Shown: positions 26,145 to 36,356, counted from the stretch's first letter. The stretch: 64,000 nucleotides of DNA from Halobacillus andaensis (GCF_014636475.1 NZ_BMEL01000001.1:558001-622000), one strand, 5' to 3'. Made by a program: numbers and translations. The notes: generated by a model from the letters alone, not told the origin.

Positions 26145-28850
26145 TTAGCTCAATTTATTACGCAGAACCATCTGAAGAATACCACCGTGACGGTAGTAAT
26201 CTACTTCAACCTCACTATCAAATCGTGCGATAACTTCAAATTCTTTCTTCGTACCATCTTCTGCCGTAGCCGTTACGTTTACTAAGTCACGAGGTTTTAC
26301 GGACTCATCTACGGCTACATCTAAAGATTCACGTCCAGTTAAGCCTAGAGACTCGATCGTATCACCTTCTTTGAACTGTAAAGGCAGAACTCCCATCATA
26401 ACCAGGTTGGAACGGTGAATACGTTCGAAACTCTGAGCAATAACGGTCTTAATACCTAATAGGTCAGTCCCTTTTGCTGCCCAGTCTCGTGAGCTTCCCA
26501 TTCCATAGTCGTCACCAGCAATGACAGCTAATGGAGTCTCATCTTCTTTATATTTCATAGCAGCCGTATAGATAGGCATTACTTCTTCAGTAGGCCAGTA
26601 CGTTGTGTAGCCGCCTTCTGTACCAGGTGCTAACTCGTTACGGATACGGATATTAGCGAATGTCCCTCTCATCATTACTTCATGATTACCACGACGGGAA
26701 CCGAAAGAGTTAAAATTACGAGGTGAAACATTTTTCTCGATCAAATATTCACCGGCAGGCATTGATTTTGGAATGGCACCTGCTGGGGAAATATGGTCAG
26801 TCGTTACAGAATCTCCAAACTTACCAATTACACGTAAGTTGTTTAACGGTTTAACCGTCTCAGGGTCGGGTGCAAGTCCTTCAAAGAAAGGTGGATTTTG
26901 AATATAAGTAGAGTCCTCATTCCAATCGTAAAGTGGTTCATCAGTTGTATCGATTTCATTCCACTTTTCGTTAGAATTAAATACATTCTCATACTCTTTA
27001 CGGAAGATCTCTGGCGTTACAACTCGAGCAACTTCCGCTTTAATTTCTTCTTGAGAAGGCCAAACATCATTAAAGTAAACAGGTTTACCTTCCGTGTCTG
27101 TTCCAAGCGGTTCATTTTTAAGATCAATATCAACCGTCCCAGCTAATGCGTATGCAACCACAAGAGGTGGTGACGCTAGGTAGTTGGCTTTTACAAGCGG
27201 GTGGATACGACCTTCAAAGTTACGGTTACCTGAAAGCACTGAAGAAGCTGTAAGGTCACTGTCAGCAATAGCTTTTTCAATTTCAGGTAATAGTGGACCT
27301 GAGTTACCAATACAAGTCGTACAACCATACCCTACAAGGTTAAAGCCAAGCTTATCTAGATACTGCATTAAGCCTGAGTCTTCCAAGTATCTGGTTACAA
27401 CTTTAGAACCAGGAGCTAGCGACGTCTTCACATAGTCCGGAACGTCTAAGCCAAGATCTACGGCTTTTTTAGCTACAAGTCCTGCCCCTAACATAACGTG
27501 AGGGTTCGAGGTGTTTGTACAAGAAGTGATCGCTGCGATCGCAAGAGCTCCTGTTTTCATTACAGACTTCTTACCGTTAGCAAATTCGACTTCAACTTCT
27601 TTGTCGAACTCCTTCTTATCAAGACCAAATCCGTGGTTTCCAGCAGGACCTGTAATTGCTTTTTCAAATGATTCCTTCATTTGAGAAAGAGGGATGAGAT
27701 CCTGAGGGCGTTTAGGACCAGATAAGTTAGGTTCTAGTTCTCCGAGATCGATTTCAACCAGCTTAGTGAATTCAGGATCTTCTAGAGAAGGATCATACCA
27801 GAGACTGTTTTCTTTACAATATTTTTCAACAACTTCGATTTGTTCTTCACTTCGTCCTGTTAAACGCAAGTACTCAAGTGACTCATTATCTACAGGGAAG
27901 AAACCGCAAGTCGCCCCGTATTCAGGCGCCATATTGGAAATGGTAGCACGATCGGCCAGCGGCATCTCTTGAAGACCAGGACCGAAAAACTCTACAAATT
28001 TACCAACAACGTTTTGTTCTCTTAATTTTTGTGTCACTTTAAGAGCTAAGTCTGTAGCTGTTGTTCCTTGAGGAAAGCTCCCATTTAATTTAACTCCAAT
28101 AACCTCTGGAGCAGGGAAGTATGAAGGTTGTCCAAGCATTCCGGCTTCTGCTTCGATACCGCCTACACCCCATCCTAAGATGCCAAGACCATTGATCATT
28201 GTTGTATGAGAGTCGGTTCCAACCAGCGTGTCCGGGTAAGTATCATAAGTGCCCTCATCATTCTCCACTGCATGAACAACGTTGGCAATGTATTCTAAGT
28301 TAACTTGGTGAACAATCCCAGTTGCTGGTGGAACTGCACGGTAATTATCAAAGGCTTTTTGAGCCCAATGTAAGAACTCATAACGTTCTTGGTTACGTTC
28401 AAACTCAAGCTCCATATTCACATTCAGTGAATCAGGTGTACCATACTTGTCTACTTGTACAGAGTGGTCAATAACAAGATCTACTGGCACTTCCGGGTTG
28501 ATTTTATCAGGGCTGCCCCCTAAATCCACCATCGCTTTACGCAGTGATGCTAAATCTACTACAGCAGGTACCCCAGTAAAGTCCTGTAAGATAACGCGAG
28601 AAGGCTTAAATGGAACATCCTCCCCTTTAGAATTACTAGTTCCCCAGTTTGCTAAGCTCTCTACGTGTTCATCTTTAATGACACGACCATCATGTTGACG
28701 AAGCAGAGATTCAAGTAGGATACGGATCGAAAAAGGCAGACGAGAGATCTTGCCATGTCCCGCATCTTCTAAGGCTTTTAGTTCGTAATAGTTGTACGTT
28801 TGGCCATTCAAATCAAATTGTTTGCGAGCATTAAATGCGTTGCTAGCCAT
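26145..28850 (-). CDS. citB: Aconitate hydratase (aconitase A)
   Basis: TCA-cycle aconitase of 901 aa converting citrate to isocitrate; in B. subtilis it also binds RNA when its cluster is lost. Fe-S ligands are in [10 protein letters not shown] and [10 protein letters not shown]; the active-site [16 protein letters not shown] block near residue 770 and the [20 protein letters not shown] block near 205 are intact. A longer frame exists, but residue 38 of it (ATG 28850) starts [14 protein letters not shown] like known homologues. A GAGGGGG lies 11 nt upstream and a weaker AAAGGA 3 nt upstream. A TTTACT-N17-TACAAT element upstream is the probable promoter. I could not identify a convincing CcpC site. 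Confidence 0.96.
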   Translation of the reverse strand: MASNAFNARKQFDLNGQTYNYYELKALEDAGHGKISRLPFSIRILLESLLRQHDGRVIKDEHVESLANWGTSNSKGEDVPFKPSRVILQDFTGVPAVVDLASLRKAMVDLGGSPDKINPEVPVDLVIDHSVQVDKYGTPDSLNVNMELEFERNQERYEFLHWAQKAFDNYRAVPPATGIVHQVNLEYIANVVHAVENDEGTYDTYPDTLVGTDSHTTMINGLGILGWGVGGIEAEAGMLGQPSYFPAPEVIGVKLNGSFPQGTTATDLALKVTQKLREQNVVGKFVEFFGPGLQEMPLADRATISNMAPEYGATCGFFPVDNESLEYLRLTGRSEEQIEVVEKYCKENSLWYDPSLEDPEFTKLVEIDLGELEPNLSGPKRPQDLIPLSQMKESFEKAITGPAGNHGFGLDKKEFDKEVEVEFANGKKSVMKTGALAIAAITSCTNTSNPHVMLGAGLVAKKAVDLGLDVPDYVKTSLAPGSKVVTRYLEDSGLMQYLDKLGFNLVGYGCTTCIGNSGPLLPEIEKAIADSDLTASSVLSGNRNFEGRIHPLVKANYLASPPLVVAYALAGTVDIDLKNEPLGTDTEGKPVYFNDVWPSQEEIKAEVARVVTPEIFRKEYENVFNSNEKWNEIDTTDEPLYDWNEDSTYIQNPPFFEGLAPDPETVKPLNNLRVIGKFGDSVTTDHISPAGAIPKSMPAGEYLIEKNVSPRNFNSFGSRRGNHEVMMRGTFANIRIRNELAPGTEGGYTTYWPTEEVMPIYTAAMKYKEDETPLAVIAGDDYGMGSSRDWAAKGTDLLGIKTVIAQSFERIHRSNLVMMGVLPLQFKEGDTIESLGLTGRESLDVAVDESVKPRDLVNVTATAEDGTKKEFEVIARFDSEVEVDYYRHGGILQMVLRNKLS

Positions 28851-29041
28851 AATTCCTTTTACCCCCTCTTCAATAATTAAATGGCATATTCCTTTATCGG
28901 TTTTGCCATTCCCCAATGTGTCATTTGCTTTCTTTTTTCTGAAAAGTCCACAAATATGCATCCTTTATTGTATATGAAAACGATTTATAAGTAAAATATT
29001 TACGCAAAATTTTTGTGATTTCGACACAGTTGTAAAGTGGC

Positions 29042-29070
29042 TTGTCTTTCGATTCATATGGTTTTATAAT
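29042..29070 (+). promoter_or_regulatory. Sigma-A promoter of the yneK-like gene
   Basis: TTGTCT, 17-bp spacer, perfect TATAAT, 38 bp before the start codon. It is divergent from citB. Confidence 0.65.
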
Positions 29071-29108
29071 AAATGAAGATACTTATTAAATGAAACAGGT
29101 GATGTTTT

Positions 29109-29537
29109 ATGTCAGGCGGTTTTGCCCTGTTTATCATAGGGTGGATAGTATTAATGATCGTCCTTATGAGCATTGGCGGCTTTTTTATGTTTCGAAAATT
29201 TTTAAAAAGAATGCCAAAAGAAGACGGAAAATCAACGATGGATTGGGAAGAATATTATGTAGATCAGACCATTCATATGTGGACGAACGAGCAAAAAGCA
29301 TTGCTTGAGGAACTTGTTTCCCCTGTCCCTGAATTATTTCGCGATGTGGCGAAGCAAAAAATTGCAGGGCGAATTGGGCAAGTGGCACTGGAAAAAAAGA
29401 GTAAAAAAATAACCGAAGATATTATTATTGAAGGGTATATTTTAGCAACCCCCAAGAGAGATCATAAATTTTTAATTAAGAAACTTGAAGAAAAGCAAAT
29501 CGATATTACTCCCTATCAACCATTATTTGAACGATAA
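29109..29537 (+). CDS. YneK-like DUF2621 membrane protein
   Basis: A 142-aa protein: one N-terminal hydrophobic helix (ALFIIGWIVLMIVLMSIGGFFMF), then a soluble, charged domain with DWEEYYVDQTIHMW, LFRDVAKQKIAGRIGQVA and DIIIEGYILATPKRDHKFL. This matches the YneK/DUF2621 family, of unknown function. ATG 29109 follows AGGTGA. It is monocistronic and converges on ccdC at a shared bidirectional terminator. In B. subtilis yneK also lies beside ccdC. Confidence 0.85.
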   Translation: MSGGFALFIIGWIVLMIVLMSIGGFFMFRKFLKRMPKEDGKSTMDWEEYYVDQTIHMWTNEQKALLEELVSPVPELFRDVAKQKIAGRIGQVALEKKSKKITEDIIIEGYILATPKRDHKFLIKKLEEKQIDITPYQPLFER

Positions 29538-29575
29538 AAAAGATCGTGCTCTTTTAAAAGAGCACGATCTTTTTT
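29536..29575. terminator. Bidirectional terminator between yneK-like gene and ccdC
   Basis: A long perfect palindrome: AAAAAAGATCGTGCTC and GAGCACGATCTTTTTT with a TTTTAAAA centre. Confidence 0.9.
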
Positions 29576-30051
29576 TAAGACGGTAACGTTTTTTCAAGGC
29601 GAAGAAATTGTTTAAGCATGGCAATCCGCCAAGTTAAAATCATTCCGAGAGCCAGGAGGAAAAACATTCCACTCGTTTCACCGAAAGATATCGATGAACC
29701 AATAATAATCTTCAATACAATTCGTAAAATTAATAATCCAAAAAGAATAAATACGAAAGCTCTAGAAGGCTTTAAATAAATTTCCCCTTCGCACACCTCG
29801 AACTTTGATGAGCGAATAAGGAATATAGAAAATACAGCTCCAATAAAGACGGCTTCTAGGACTTGTGTCCATTCCACACGAAACATTGGAAATAAAAACA
29901 TGAGTGCCCCCGTACTCATCATAAACGGAGGCAAAATAATCTTTTTTACGCTAGCAGGCCTTTTGGCTGCACGCAAGCGAACAAAAATCATTACGACCGC
30001 CATAGCTGCAGCCATTATGGAACTAGAAATTATCCAAAACATAACGTTCAC
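29575..30051 (-). CDS. ccdC: CcdC-family membrane protein (YneJ-like)
   Basis: A 158-aa membrane protein with four to five hydrophobic helices. FVRLRAAKRPASVKKIILPPFMMSTG and FLIRSSKFEVCEGEIYLKPSRAF are characteristic of the CcdC family. In B. subtilis CcdC is encoded with CcdA but was not needed for cytochrome c synthesis, and its role is unsettled. It starts 21 bp downstream of the mrpB-like gene, so both are probably co-transcribed. Confidence 0.85.
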   Translation of the reverse strand: MNVMFWIISSSIMAAAMAVVMIFVRLRAAKRPASVKKIILPPFMMSTGALMFLFPMFRVEWTQVLEAVFIGAVFSIFLIRSSKFEVCEGEIYLKPSRAFVFILFGLLILRIVLKIIIGSSISFGETSGMFFLLALGMILTWRIAMLKQFLRLEKTLPS

Positions 30052-30072
30052 TCTTTCATTTGTTCACTGTAA

Positions 30073-30507
30073 TTAGCTTTCTTCTCGATCATCCGCTACC
30101 GTTAATATTATGGTCATCGTAACCCCGATGACTGTTAAGTACACACCAAGGTCGAACAATAAAGCCGTAGCCAGTTCAGTACGCCCTAAGATAGGAAGCT
30201 GAAAATAGCCAAAGTTTTGTGTTAAGAATGGTGCGTCAAATAAAAAGGCACCAACACCAGTCCCTACAGCAATAATTAATCCTGTAAAGATCATGTACAA
30301 GTAATTCACTCGAATAACTTTTCTAATGGCATTTAATCCATAAGCCATATACATGAGAACTAGTGCTGCTGCAGCCATTAATCCCCCAATAAATCCTCCA
30401 CCGGGTTTATTATGTCCAGCAAAAAATAAGTACACTGAAAAACCTAGTAAAATAAAGGCGATTAACGACGTCGTGGTTCGTAAAATCAAATCATTAGCTC
30501 TTGTCAT
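30073..30507 (-). CDS. Orphan MnhB/MrpB-type antiporter subunit
   Basis: A 144-aa membrane protein with four helices and the MrpB motifs NDLILRTTTSLIAFILLGF, AGHNKPGGGFIGGLMAAAA and LFDLGVYLTVIGV. In Mrp complexes MrpB is one of six or seven essential subunits for Na+/H+ exchange. Here it stands alone between ccdA and ccdC, with no mrpA, C, D, E, F or G in the window. In B. subtilis this position is held by ccdB (yneI), a response-regulator-like gene, which is missing here. Start ATG 30507 has AGAAAGGG upstream. It may be a relocated Mrp subunit or have a separate function. Confidence 0.88.
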   Translation of the reverse strand: MTRANDLILRTTTSLIAFILLGFSVYLFFAGHNKPGGGFIGGLMAAAALVLMYMAYGLNAIRKVIRVNYLYMIFTGLIIAVGTGVGAFLFDAPFLTQNFGYFQLPILGRTELATALLFDLGVYLTVIGVTMTIILTVADDREES

Positions 30508-30576
30508 ATAAAAACCCTTTCTATCAACATCCATACTTCTCTAATGATAATACATTTTTTCTGCAAAATCCATGCT

Positions 30577-31281
30577 TTAGAATCCTTGAAATCCAAATAA
30601 TCCAGCCAGGTAAGAAGTAAGTCTCGTCATCCAGTCAAAATACAGTGCAATACCCATGAAAATCATAATATAGCCGCCTATTGTAACGATACGACCACTG
30701 TAGCGCTTAATCCATCCCATTTTCCCAATGAAAAACGACAGGATTAAAAATGGTAACGAGAATCCTAAGGAATAGGCTACCATCATAACTAAGAATAAAT
30801 CAGGTTGATCTGCACCCAATACTAAGACAGCAGAGAGAATAGGACCTGTGCAAGGCGTCCACCCTAGAGAAAATGTCAAACCAATAATAAACGAGCCAAT
30901 ATAACCAGCTGGTCGATTTTTAAAGGTGATTTTACGGTCCTTCATAAGGAATTGAAAATTAAATACTCCAATAATAACAAAACCGAAGAAAATAATTAAT
31001 ACAGCGCCTAAACGTCGAATTAAATCTTCATTTTGAATCAAGAGTTGAGCAAAGAACGACCCAGAAAATCCTAAAATTAAGAATATGGTAGAAAACCCAA
31101 GTAAGAATAACACGGTATGGAGGATACTGCGTCTCGTCAGCATTCCATTTTCGTCCCTTAGTTCACTAACGCTCATACCTGTTATGTAAGATAGAAAAGC
31201 TGGATACAAAGGGAGGACACAAGGTGAAATAAAAGAAAGGAACCCAGCTCCAAAAGCAAGAAATATATTTACATCTGTCAT
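30577..31281 (-). CDS. ccdA: Cytochrome c biogenesis protein CcdA
   Basis: DsbD-like thiol transporter of 234 aa with six membrane helices. It passes electrons from cytosolic thioredoxin to extracytoplasmic thiol proteins such as ResA. The two redox cysteines are in FISPCVLPLYPAF (helix 1) and GWTPCTGPILSA (helix 4). Needed in B. subtilis for cytochrome c and for spore coat/cortex formation (via StoA). ATG 31281 follows GGGGGA. The redox partner may be the membrane thioredoxin encoded at 25383-25982. Confidence 0.93.
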   Translation of the reverse strand: MTDVNIFLAFGAGFLSFISPCVLPLYPAFLSYITGMSVSELRDENGMLTRRSILHTVLFLLGFSTIFLILGFSGSFFAQLLIQNEDLIRRLGAVLIIFFGFVIIGVFNFQFLMKDRKITFKNRPAGYIGSFIIGLTFSLGWTPCTGPILSAVLVLGADQPDLFLVMMVAYSLGFSLPFLILSFFIGKMGWIKRYSGRIVTIGGYIMIFMGIALYFDWMTRLTSYLAGLFGFQGF

Positions 31282-31390
31282 AGTTACACGTCCCCCATCA
31301 ACATACTCGACCCTTATTGTATCAGACGAACGATAAAAAAACGATTATTGTAGTGTGAACATATTATGAAACAAATCTTCTTAAAATATA

Positions 31391-31430
31391 AGAAAGCCTT
31401 CACTTCCATATAATAGAAGTAAAGGCTTTA
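31391..31430 (-). terminator. Terminator region after yneF
   Basis: AAAGCCTT-ACTTC and GAAGT-AAGGCTTT arms. The T-run is better on the plus strand, so direction is uncertain. Confidence 0.5.
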
Positions 31431-31436
31431 GCTTTT

Positions 31437-31664
31437 TTATTTGGTCTGCTGATTGTTCATAGCTCGCATCATCTGATTGATCTTCTTCTGCGAAGGCTTT
31501 TGGCCCATTTGCATCATCAATGTACGCAGCATTTGCTCATTAATCGGCGGGTTCTTCTTTAAATAGTTCATCATGTACCTTCTAGCAATGAAGAAGCCTA
31601 AAGCTACGCCACCAACTAGAGCTAATAGAGCAATGATGATTACCCATACGATGCCCAAAGTCAT
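31437..31664 (-). CDS. yneF: YneF family membrane protein (UPF0154)
   Basis: A 75-aa protein with one N-terminal helix ([28 protein letters not shown]) and a conserved soluble tail: [33 protein letters not shown]. Short conserved anchor protein of Firmicutes with unknown function. ATG 31664 has AAGGAGG upstream; the in-frame ATG at 31697 lacks one. Position next to sirA matches B. subtilis. Confidence 0.9.
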   Translation of the reverse strand: MTLGIVWVIIIALLALVGGVALGFFIARRYMMNYLKKNPPINEQMLRTLMMQMGQKPSQKKINQMMRAMNNQQTK

Positions 31665-31738
31665 ATCAACGTCTTCCTCCTTCGTGTTGTCTCCCATAAC
31701 AGTATAGTAAAATGCTCAGAGGAATACAATAGAGCATT

Positions 31739-32146
31739 TCACGATAACAGACGCTGACTTATAAGAGGGGAAATCCATCCGTAATGTTCTCCGCTTTCTT
31801 CAATAATAAAAAACGTTTGATCACACATTCTTAGCGGTTGAAATAAAACCCGTTCTGCTTGCCAGAGGCTGTCACACTGAAATAGACAACAGCAATTCTT
31901 ACCATCTAGTATATCATAATTTATTTCACAATCGAATAATCTCTCTTTCAAATCCGTATGGTTTCCATGAATTTTTTTCAACCAATCATAGAAAGAGAAA
32001 TGAGTCGTAATATAATCTAATTGATTCATGTAAATGGGGGAACTTGAAAAATTATGACATTCTTCGAAAAAACGCTTTAGTAAGTCTACTTTATAATAGT
32101 ATTTTTCAGTAACATCTCGTTTTACAGCGTATACCGCAAATTGCAT
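31739..32146 (-). CDS. sirA: Sporulation inhibitor of replication SirA-like protein
   Basis: A 135-aa soluble protein at the yneE/sirA position between tkt and yneF. B. subtilis SirA binds domain I of DnaA at the start of sporulation and blocks new replication. Resemblance is weak but visible: an N-terminal YYYKVDLLKRFFEE, a middle IYMNQLDYI, and a C-terminal YGWISPL like the YGWLNP end of SirA. An unusual CCCLF run occurs near residue 88. ATG 32146 with GAAGGAGG nine bases upstream is preferred over the start at 32182. Assignment relies on synteny as much as on sequence. Confidence 0.75.
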   Translation of the reverse strand: MQFAVYAVKRDVTEKYYYKVDLLKRFFEECHNFSSSPIYMNQLDYITTHFSFYDWLKKIHGNHTDLKERLFDCEINYDILDGKNCCCLFQCDSLWQAERVLFQPLRMCDQTFFIIEESGEHYGWISPLISQRLLS

Positions 32147-32254
32147 GCGACCATCCCTCCTTGAAAGTATTATAACGATCAAGGTAGGATTAGTTTGTCA
32201 CATTATGTCAGCTGCTTGAAGGTACTTTTGTCAAATTTTCTTTATGTAAAGCTA

Positions 32255-32284
32255 ACTACTGCACACTTTTAGGTGTGCAGTAGT
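32255..32284. terminator. Perfect 12-bp hairpin between tkt and sirA
   Basis: ACTACTGCACAC and GTGTGCAGTAGT surround a six-base loop, 8 bp after the tkt stop. Neither flank has a long T-run. It may terminate tkt or stabilise its mRNA 3' end. Confidence 0.6.
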
Positions 32285-32291
32285 GTTTTAC

Positions 32292-34298
32292 TTAATTACT
32301 CATTAGGTTCTCTGCATGCTTCACAACATTGTCTACAGTAAAACCAAATTTCTCAATAATTGTGTTTCCTGGTGCAGAAGCTCCGAAGCGGTCGATACCG
32401 ATAACGGCTCCATCAAGACCTACGTAGCGTTCCCAGCCAAAGGATGCTCCCATTTCGATAGCAAGACGTTGTCTAACATTGTTCGGCAATACACTTTCTT
32501 TATACTCGTCGTTTTGAGCTTGGAAACGATCAAAGGAAGGTACGCTAACAACACGAACGTCATACCCTTTTGTTTTCAGTTCTTCTTGAGCTTTAACAGC
32601 AAGCTGAACTTCTGAACCAGAAGCTAATAGAATACCATCCGGAGTTTCTTTGTCGGAATCAACAAGCACATAGGCGCCTCGTTTTACACCTTCATAAGCT
32701 TTCTCTTTTGTACCATCAAGAGTTGGAAGACCTTGACGCGTAAGAACAAGTGCATTTGGTGTTGTATTTGATTCTAGTGCAAGTCTCCACGCTGCGCTTG
32801 TTTCGTTTCCGTCAGCCGGACGAACAACTGACAAATTAGGTACTGACCTTAAAGAAGAAAGCTGTTCAATTGGTTCGTGTGTAGGACCGTCTTCCCCTAC
32901 TGCTACAGAATCGTGAGTTAATACGTAATTAACTGGCAAGTTCATAAGCGCAGATAAACGAATGGCCGGGCGCAGGTAATCGCTGAATACGAAAAATGTT
33001 CCAGCATACACTTTTAAACCACCGTGAAGGGCCATGCCATTTAACGCAGCAGCCATCGCAAACTCGCGTACTCCAAACCAAATATTTCGGCCTGCATAGT
33101 TATGACGTGAAAAATCTTCCTCTTCTTTAACCGCTGTTTTGTTCGAGCCAGCTAAGTCAGCACTTCCGCCGAAGAAGTAAGGAATCGCTTTTGATAAAGA
33201 ATTAATCACTTCACCAGAAGCTGCACGAGTAGCCAGGTTATCTTCACCTGGTTCAAAGCTTGGAAGGTTCTCTTCCCATCCTTCTGGCAATTTACCTTCT
33301 TTAGCTAATTCAAATTCTTCTGCTAATTCAGGATACGATTGCTTATATTCATTATATAGATCGTTCCATTCAGATTCCTTCTTCGAGCCATTCTCTTTCA
33401 CTTTATTACTGAAGTCTTCATACACTTCGTCAGGAACATGGAAAGGTTCATGGCCCCACTTGTAGTATTCTTTAGTTGCTGTAACTTCTTCTTCACCTAA
33501 TGGCGCACCGTGAGAATCAGATTTGCCTGATTTGTTAGGTGATCCGTAACCAATCACCGTTTTAACTTCGATCATTGTAGGTTGGTCTGTGTTTTGCTTC
33601 GCTTTTTCAATGGCATTAGCAATTTCTTCAGTATCTGTGCCATCTTCTACACGGATTACTTGCCAGCCATAAGCTTCATAACGCTTCTCAACGCTTTCAC
33701 TAAATGAACGGTTCAAGTCTCCATCAAGTGAGATGTCATTAGAATCGTATAGAACGACTAACTTTCCAAGACCTAAATGACCAGCAAGTGAAGCTGATTC
33801 CTGTGATACACCTTCCATGAGGTCACCATCGCCACAAATGGCAAATGTATAGTGATCAACAACATTGTATTGATCTCTATTATATTTAGCGCCTAAATGT
33901 GCTTCAGCCATAGCCATACCAGTTGCCATGGCTAACCCTTGTCCAAGTGGACCTGTGGTTGCTTCAACACCGTCTGTATGGCCATACTCTGGATGACCAG
34001 GTGTCTTAGAGTCCCACTGACGGAATTCCTTTAAATCATCAATCGTTACTTTATAGCCAGAAAGGTGAAGCAAGCTATATAAAAGCATGGATCCGTGCCC
34101 TGCTGATAAAACAAATCGATCTCTATTGAACCAATCTGAATTATTAGGGTTGTGATTCATAAATTGCGTCCATAACGTATACGCCATAGGTGCAGCCCCC
34201 ATAGGCATACCTGGGTGTCCCGAGTTTGCTTTTTCCACTGCATCAATAGCTAGTGTACGTATTGTATTAATAGAAGTTTGTTCAATACTGTTTGCCAA
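32292..34298 (-). CDS. tkt: Transketolase
   Basis: Thiamine-diphosphate enzyme of the non-oxidative pentose phosphate pathway, 668 aa. Motifs: [17 protein letters not shown] near residue 20, the ThDP site [12 protein letters not shown]...[17 protein letters not shown], and the transketolase signature region [16 protein letters not shown] use TTG 34298 with AAAGGGG eight bases upstream; the frame upstream (to 34334) starts with residues unlike any transketolase. With zwf and gnd at 15-18 kb the window holds both oxidative steps and one rearrangement step of the same pathway, though in separate transcripts. Confidence 0.96.
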   Translation of the reverse strand: MANSIEQTSINTIRTLAIDAVEKANSGHPGMPMGAAPMAYTLWTQFMNHNPNNSDWFNRDRFVLSAGHGSMLLYSLLHLSGYKVTIDDLKEFRQWDSKTPGHPEYGHTDGVEATTGPLGQGLAMATGMAMAEAHLGAKYNRDQYNVVDHYTFAICGDGDLMEGVSQESASLAGHLGLGKLVVLYDSNDISLDGDLNRSFSESVEKRYEAYGWQVIRVEDGTDTEEIANAIEKAKQNTDQPTMIEVKTVIGYGSPNKSGKSDSHGAPLGEEEVTATKEYYKWGHEPFHVPDEVYEDFSNKVKENGSKKESEWNDLYNEYKQSYPELAEEFELAKEGKLPEGWEENLPSFEPGEDNLATRAASGEVINSLSKAIPYFFGGSADLAGSNKTAVKEEEDFSRHNYAGRNIWFGVREFAMAAALNGMALHGGLKVYAGTFFVFSDYLRPAIRLSALMNLPVNYVLTHDSVAVGEDGPTHEPIEQLSSLRSVPNLSVVRPADGNETSAAWRLALESNTTPNALVLTRQGLPTLDGTKEKAYEGVKRGAYVLVDSDKETPDGILLASGSEVQLAVKAQEELKTKGYDVRVVSVPSFDRFQAQNDEYKESVLPNNVRQRLAIEMGASFGWERYVGLDGAVIGIDRFGASAPGNTIIEKFGFTVDNVVKHAENLMSN

Positions 34299-34433
34299 AA
34301 TAATTTCCCCTTTCTTATAACGCGTATGTAACATGTATTATCGTATAATGAAATGAAGTACGTGACAAGTTTCACAACGGATTTTCTTAAAATGTCACTC
34401 ATTTAACTTTCCCCAGGCTTAAAAAGATATACA

Positions 34434-34460
34434 AAAAACCGCACATCATTTACGTGCGGT
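34434..34460 (-). terminator. Terminator of the SOS operon (after ynzC)
   Basis: ACCGCAC and GTGCGGT arms with TTTTTTG following on the minus strand, adjoining the ynzC stop. Confidence 0.85.
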
Positions 34461-34462
34461 TA

Positions 34463-34696
34463 TTAATGCTTTTTCTCATTTTCTTGCATTCTTTTCAACT
34501 TCTTAGGCGTGACGTCGTTTCCTTCAGGATCGACTACTTTCATGCCTTTCAGCTGATTTTTAAACGCCTTTCGAACGTTTTTTAAATACTCTTGACGCAG
34601 CTCCTGTTGTTCTTCTTTTTCTTTTTCCGTAAGTCCTTGTTCCTTTGACTTATGAGAAAGCTCATTTATACGATTTAACTTCTCGTTAGAAATCAT
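34463..34696 (-). CDS. ynzC: DUF896 family protein YnzC
   Basis: A 77-aa two-helix-bundle protein: [50 protein letters not shown]. This is the DUF896/YnzC family. In B. subtilis ynzC is third in the LexA-controlled yneA-yneB-ynzC operon, and the same order appears here. Function is unknown. Confidence 0.92.
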   Translation of the reverse strand: MISNEKLNRINELSHKSKEQGLTEKEKEEQQELRQEYLKNVRKAFKNQLKGMKVVDPEGNDVTPKKLKRMQENEKKH

Positions 34697-34729
34697 TTAG
34701 AAATTCTCCTTTAATTTGAGGATCTAAAG

Positions 34730-34762
34730 AAAAGACAAGAGTCGAAGGGACACTTGTCTTTT
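34730..34762 (-). terminator. Hairpin between yneB and ynzC
   Basis: AAAAGACAAG and CTTGTCTTTT arms, 10 bp each. No T-run follows, so it may be an attenuator or mRNA processing site that lowers ynzC expression. Confidence 0.35.
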
Positions 34763-34768
34763 ACCATA

Positions 34769-35428
<660 letters not shown>

Positions 35429-35459
35429 TTACGATAACCTCTTTCTTAGCCTATCTCAC

Positions 35460-35555
35460 TTAAACACTCGTTACCATGGAATAGTATAAGAAAGCCAGGC
35501 TTGCTGCAAATAATAGAATATAAGTTACATCCAATATTGAAAGTTTGTTAAACAT
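35460..35555 (-). CDS. 31-aa single-helix membrane peptide in the SOS operon (YneA position)
   Basis: ATG 35555 has AGGGAGAG about seven bases upstream, and the frame closes with TAA at 35460. The product begins MFNKLSILD, has one hydrophobic helix TYILLFAASLAFLYY, and ends SMVTSV. It occupies the exact site of yneA between lexA and yneB. B. subtilis YneA is about 105 aa with an N-terminal helix and a LysM domain; here nothing of LysM remains, and no frameshifted LysM coding is visible in the 31 bp before yneB. It is the first gene after a consensus promoter with a perfect LexA box, so it should be SOS-induced. A role in division arrest is inference from position and topology. Confidence 0.75.
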   Translation of the reverse strand: MFNKLSILDVTYILLFAASLAFLYYSMVTSV

Positions 35556-35575
35556 AGTAACACTCTCCCTGAATA

Positions 35576-35587
35576 GAACGTGCGTTC
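35576..35587. promoter_or_regulatory. LexA box 1 (perfect)
   Basis: GAACGTGCGTTC, a perfect GAAC-N4-GTTC, lies 21 bp upstream of the 31-aa peptide start, in its 5' leader. AAACGTTTGTTC at 35592-35603 differs by one base and may be a second weaker site. Confidence 0.8.
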
Positions 35588-35619
35588 CTAGAAACGTTTG
35601 TTCTCGTTTTGTTAATTTC

Positions 35620-35647
35620 ATTATATACGAACGTTCGTTCTTGTCAA
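35620..35647 (-). promoter_or_regulatory. SOS operon promoter with LexA box 2 (perfect) in the spacer
   Basis: Minus strand: TTGACA (35647-35642), 16-bp spacer, TATAAT (35625-35620); both hexamers are perfect sigma-A consensus. The spacer holds GAACGAACGTTC (35640-35629), a perfect LexA box. A promoter this strong needs tight repression, which the box provides. Confidence 0.85.
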
Positions 35648-35657
35648 CTATTTTTTC

Positions 35658-35669
35658 GAACGCTTGTTT
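35658..35669. promoter_or_regulatory. LexA box 3 (one mismatch), near lexA
   Basis: GAACGCTTGTTT matches GAAC-N4-GTTC at all but the last base. It lies 64 bp before the lexA start and is probably the autoregulatory site. Confidence 0.6.
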
Positions 35670-35732
35670 GTGTTTTTGTTCGACACGTGATAGAATGAAA
35701 CTACTATAATCCTATGTTCGAGGTGTTTAAAT

Positions 35733-36356
35733 ATGAGTAAACTTTCAAAAAGGCAGCAAGAAATACTAGACTATATTAAAGAACAAGTACTATTAAAAGG
35801 TTATCCACCATCTGTAAGAGAGATTGGCCAATCTGTTGGGCTAGCTTCAAGTTCTACTGTTCACGGTCATCTATCTAGGCTGGAAAAGAAAGGTTTTATC
35901 CGTAGAGACCCTACGAAGCCAAGAGCGATCGAAGTTATTGAATTAGAGGAAGATTCAAGTATTCCTCGTACAGAAGCTGCTTATGCACCTGTTATTGGTA
36001 AAGTAACGGCGGGCTCTCCGATCACGGCCATAGAGAATATCGAAGAGTATGTGCCTCTTCCTGACTCTTTAGCTGGAGGAGATGACAATACGTTCGTACT
36101 CATCGTACAAGGGGAAAGTATGATAGAAGCAGGAATACTGGATGGCGACATGGTCATTGTAAGGCAGCAGACGACTGCCAATAACGGAGACATTGTTGTT
36201 GCAATGACAGAAGACGAAGAAGCTACGGTGAAGAGATTTTTTAAAGAAAGCAACCACATTCGCTTACAGCCGGAAAACGCCACGATGGAGCCTATCATTT
36301 TAAACGATGTTTCTATCTTAGGCAGAGTTGTAGGATTATATCGTACGGTACACTAA
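35733..36356 (+). CDS. lexA: SOS response repressor LexA
   Basis: A 207-aa repressor-protease. The winged helix spans residues 1-65 ([26 protein letters not shown]). The self-cleavage bond is Ala93-Gly94 in VTAGSP, and the catalytic dyad is Ser129 (QGESMIEAG) with Lys167 (EATVKRF). RecA filaments trigger cleavage. ATG 35733 follows GAGGTG. The gene is divergent from the SOS peptide operon and shares its operator region. Candidate targets in this window are lexA itself, the peptide-yneB-ynzC operon, parEC and recA. Confidence 0.97.
   Translation: MSKLSKRQQEILDYIKEQVLLKGYPPSVREIGQSVGLASSSTVHGHLSRLEKKGFIRRDPTKPRAIEVIELEEDSSIPRTEAAYAPVIGKVTAGSPITAIENIEEYVPLPDSLAGGDDNTFVLIVQGESMIEAGILDGDMVIVRQQTTANNGDIVVAMTEDEEATVKRFFKESNHIRLQPENATMEPIILNDVSILGRVVGLYRTVH

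Noticed and set aside
28851-29041. CcpC or CodY site upstream of aconitase
   Set aside because: AT-rich pieces resemble half-sites, but no ATAA-N7-TTAT or CodY box was convincing.
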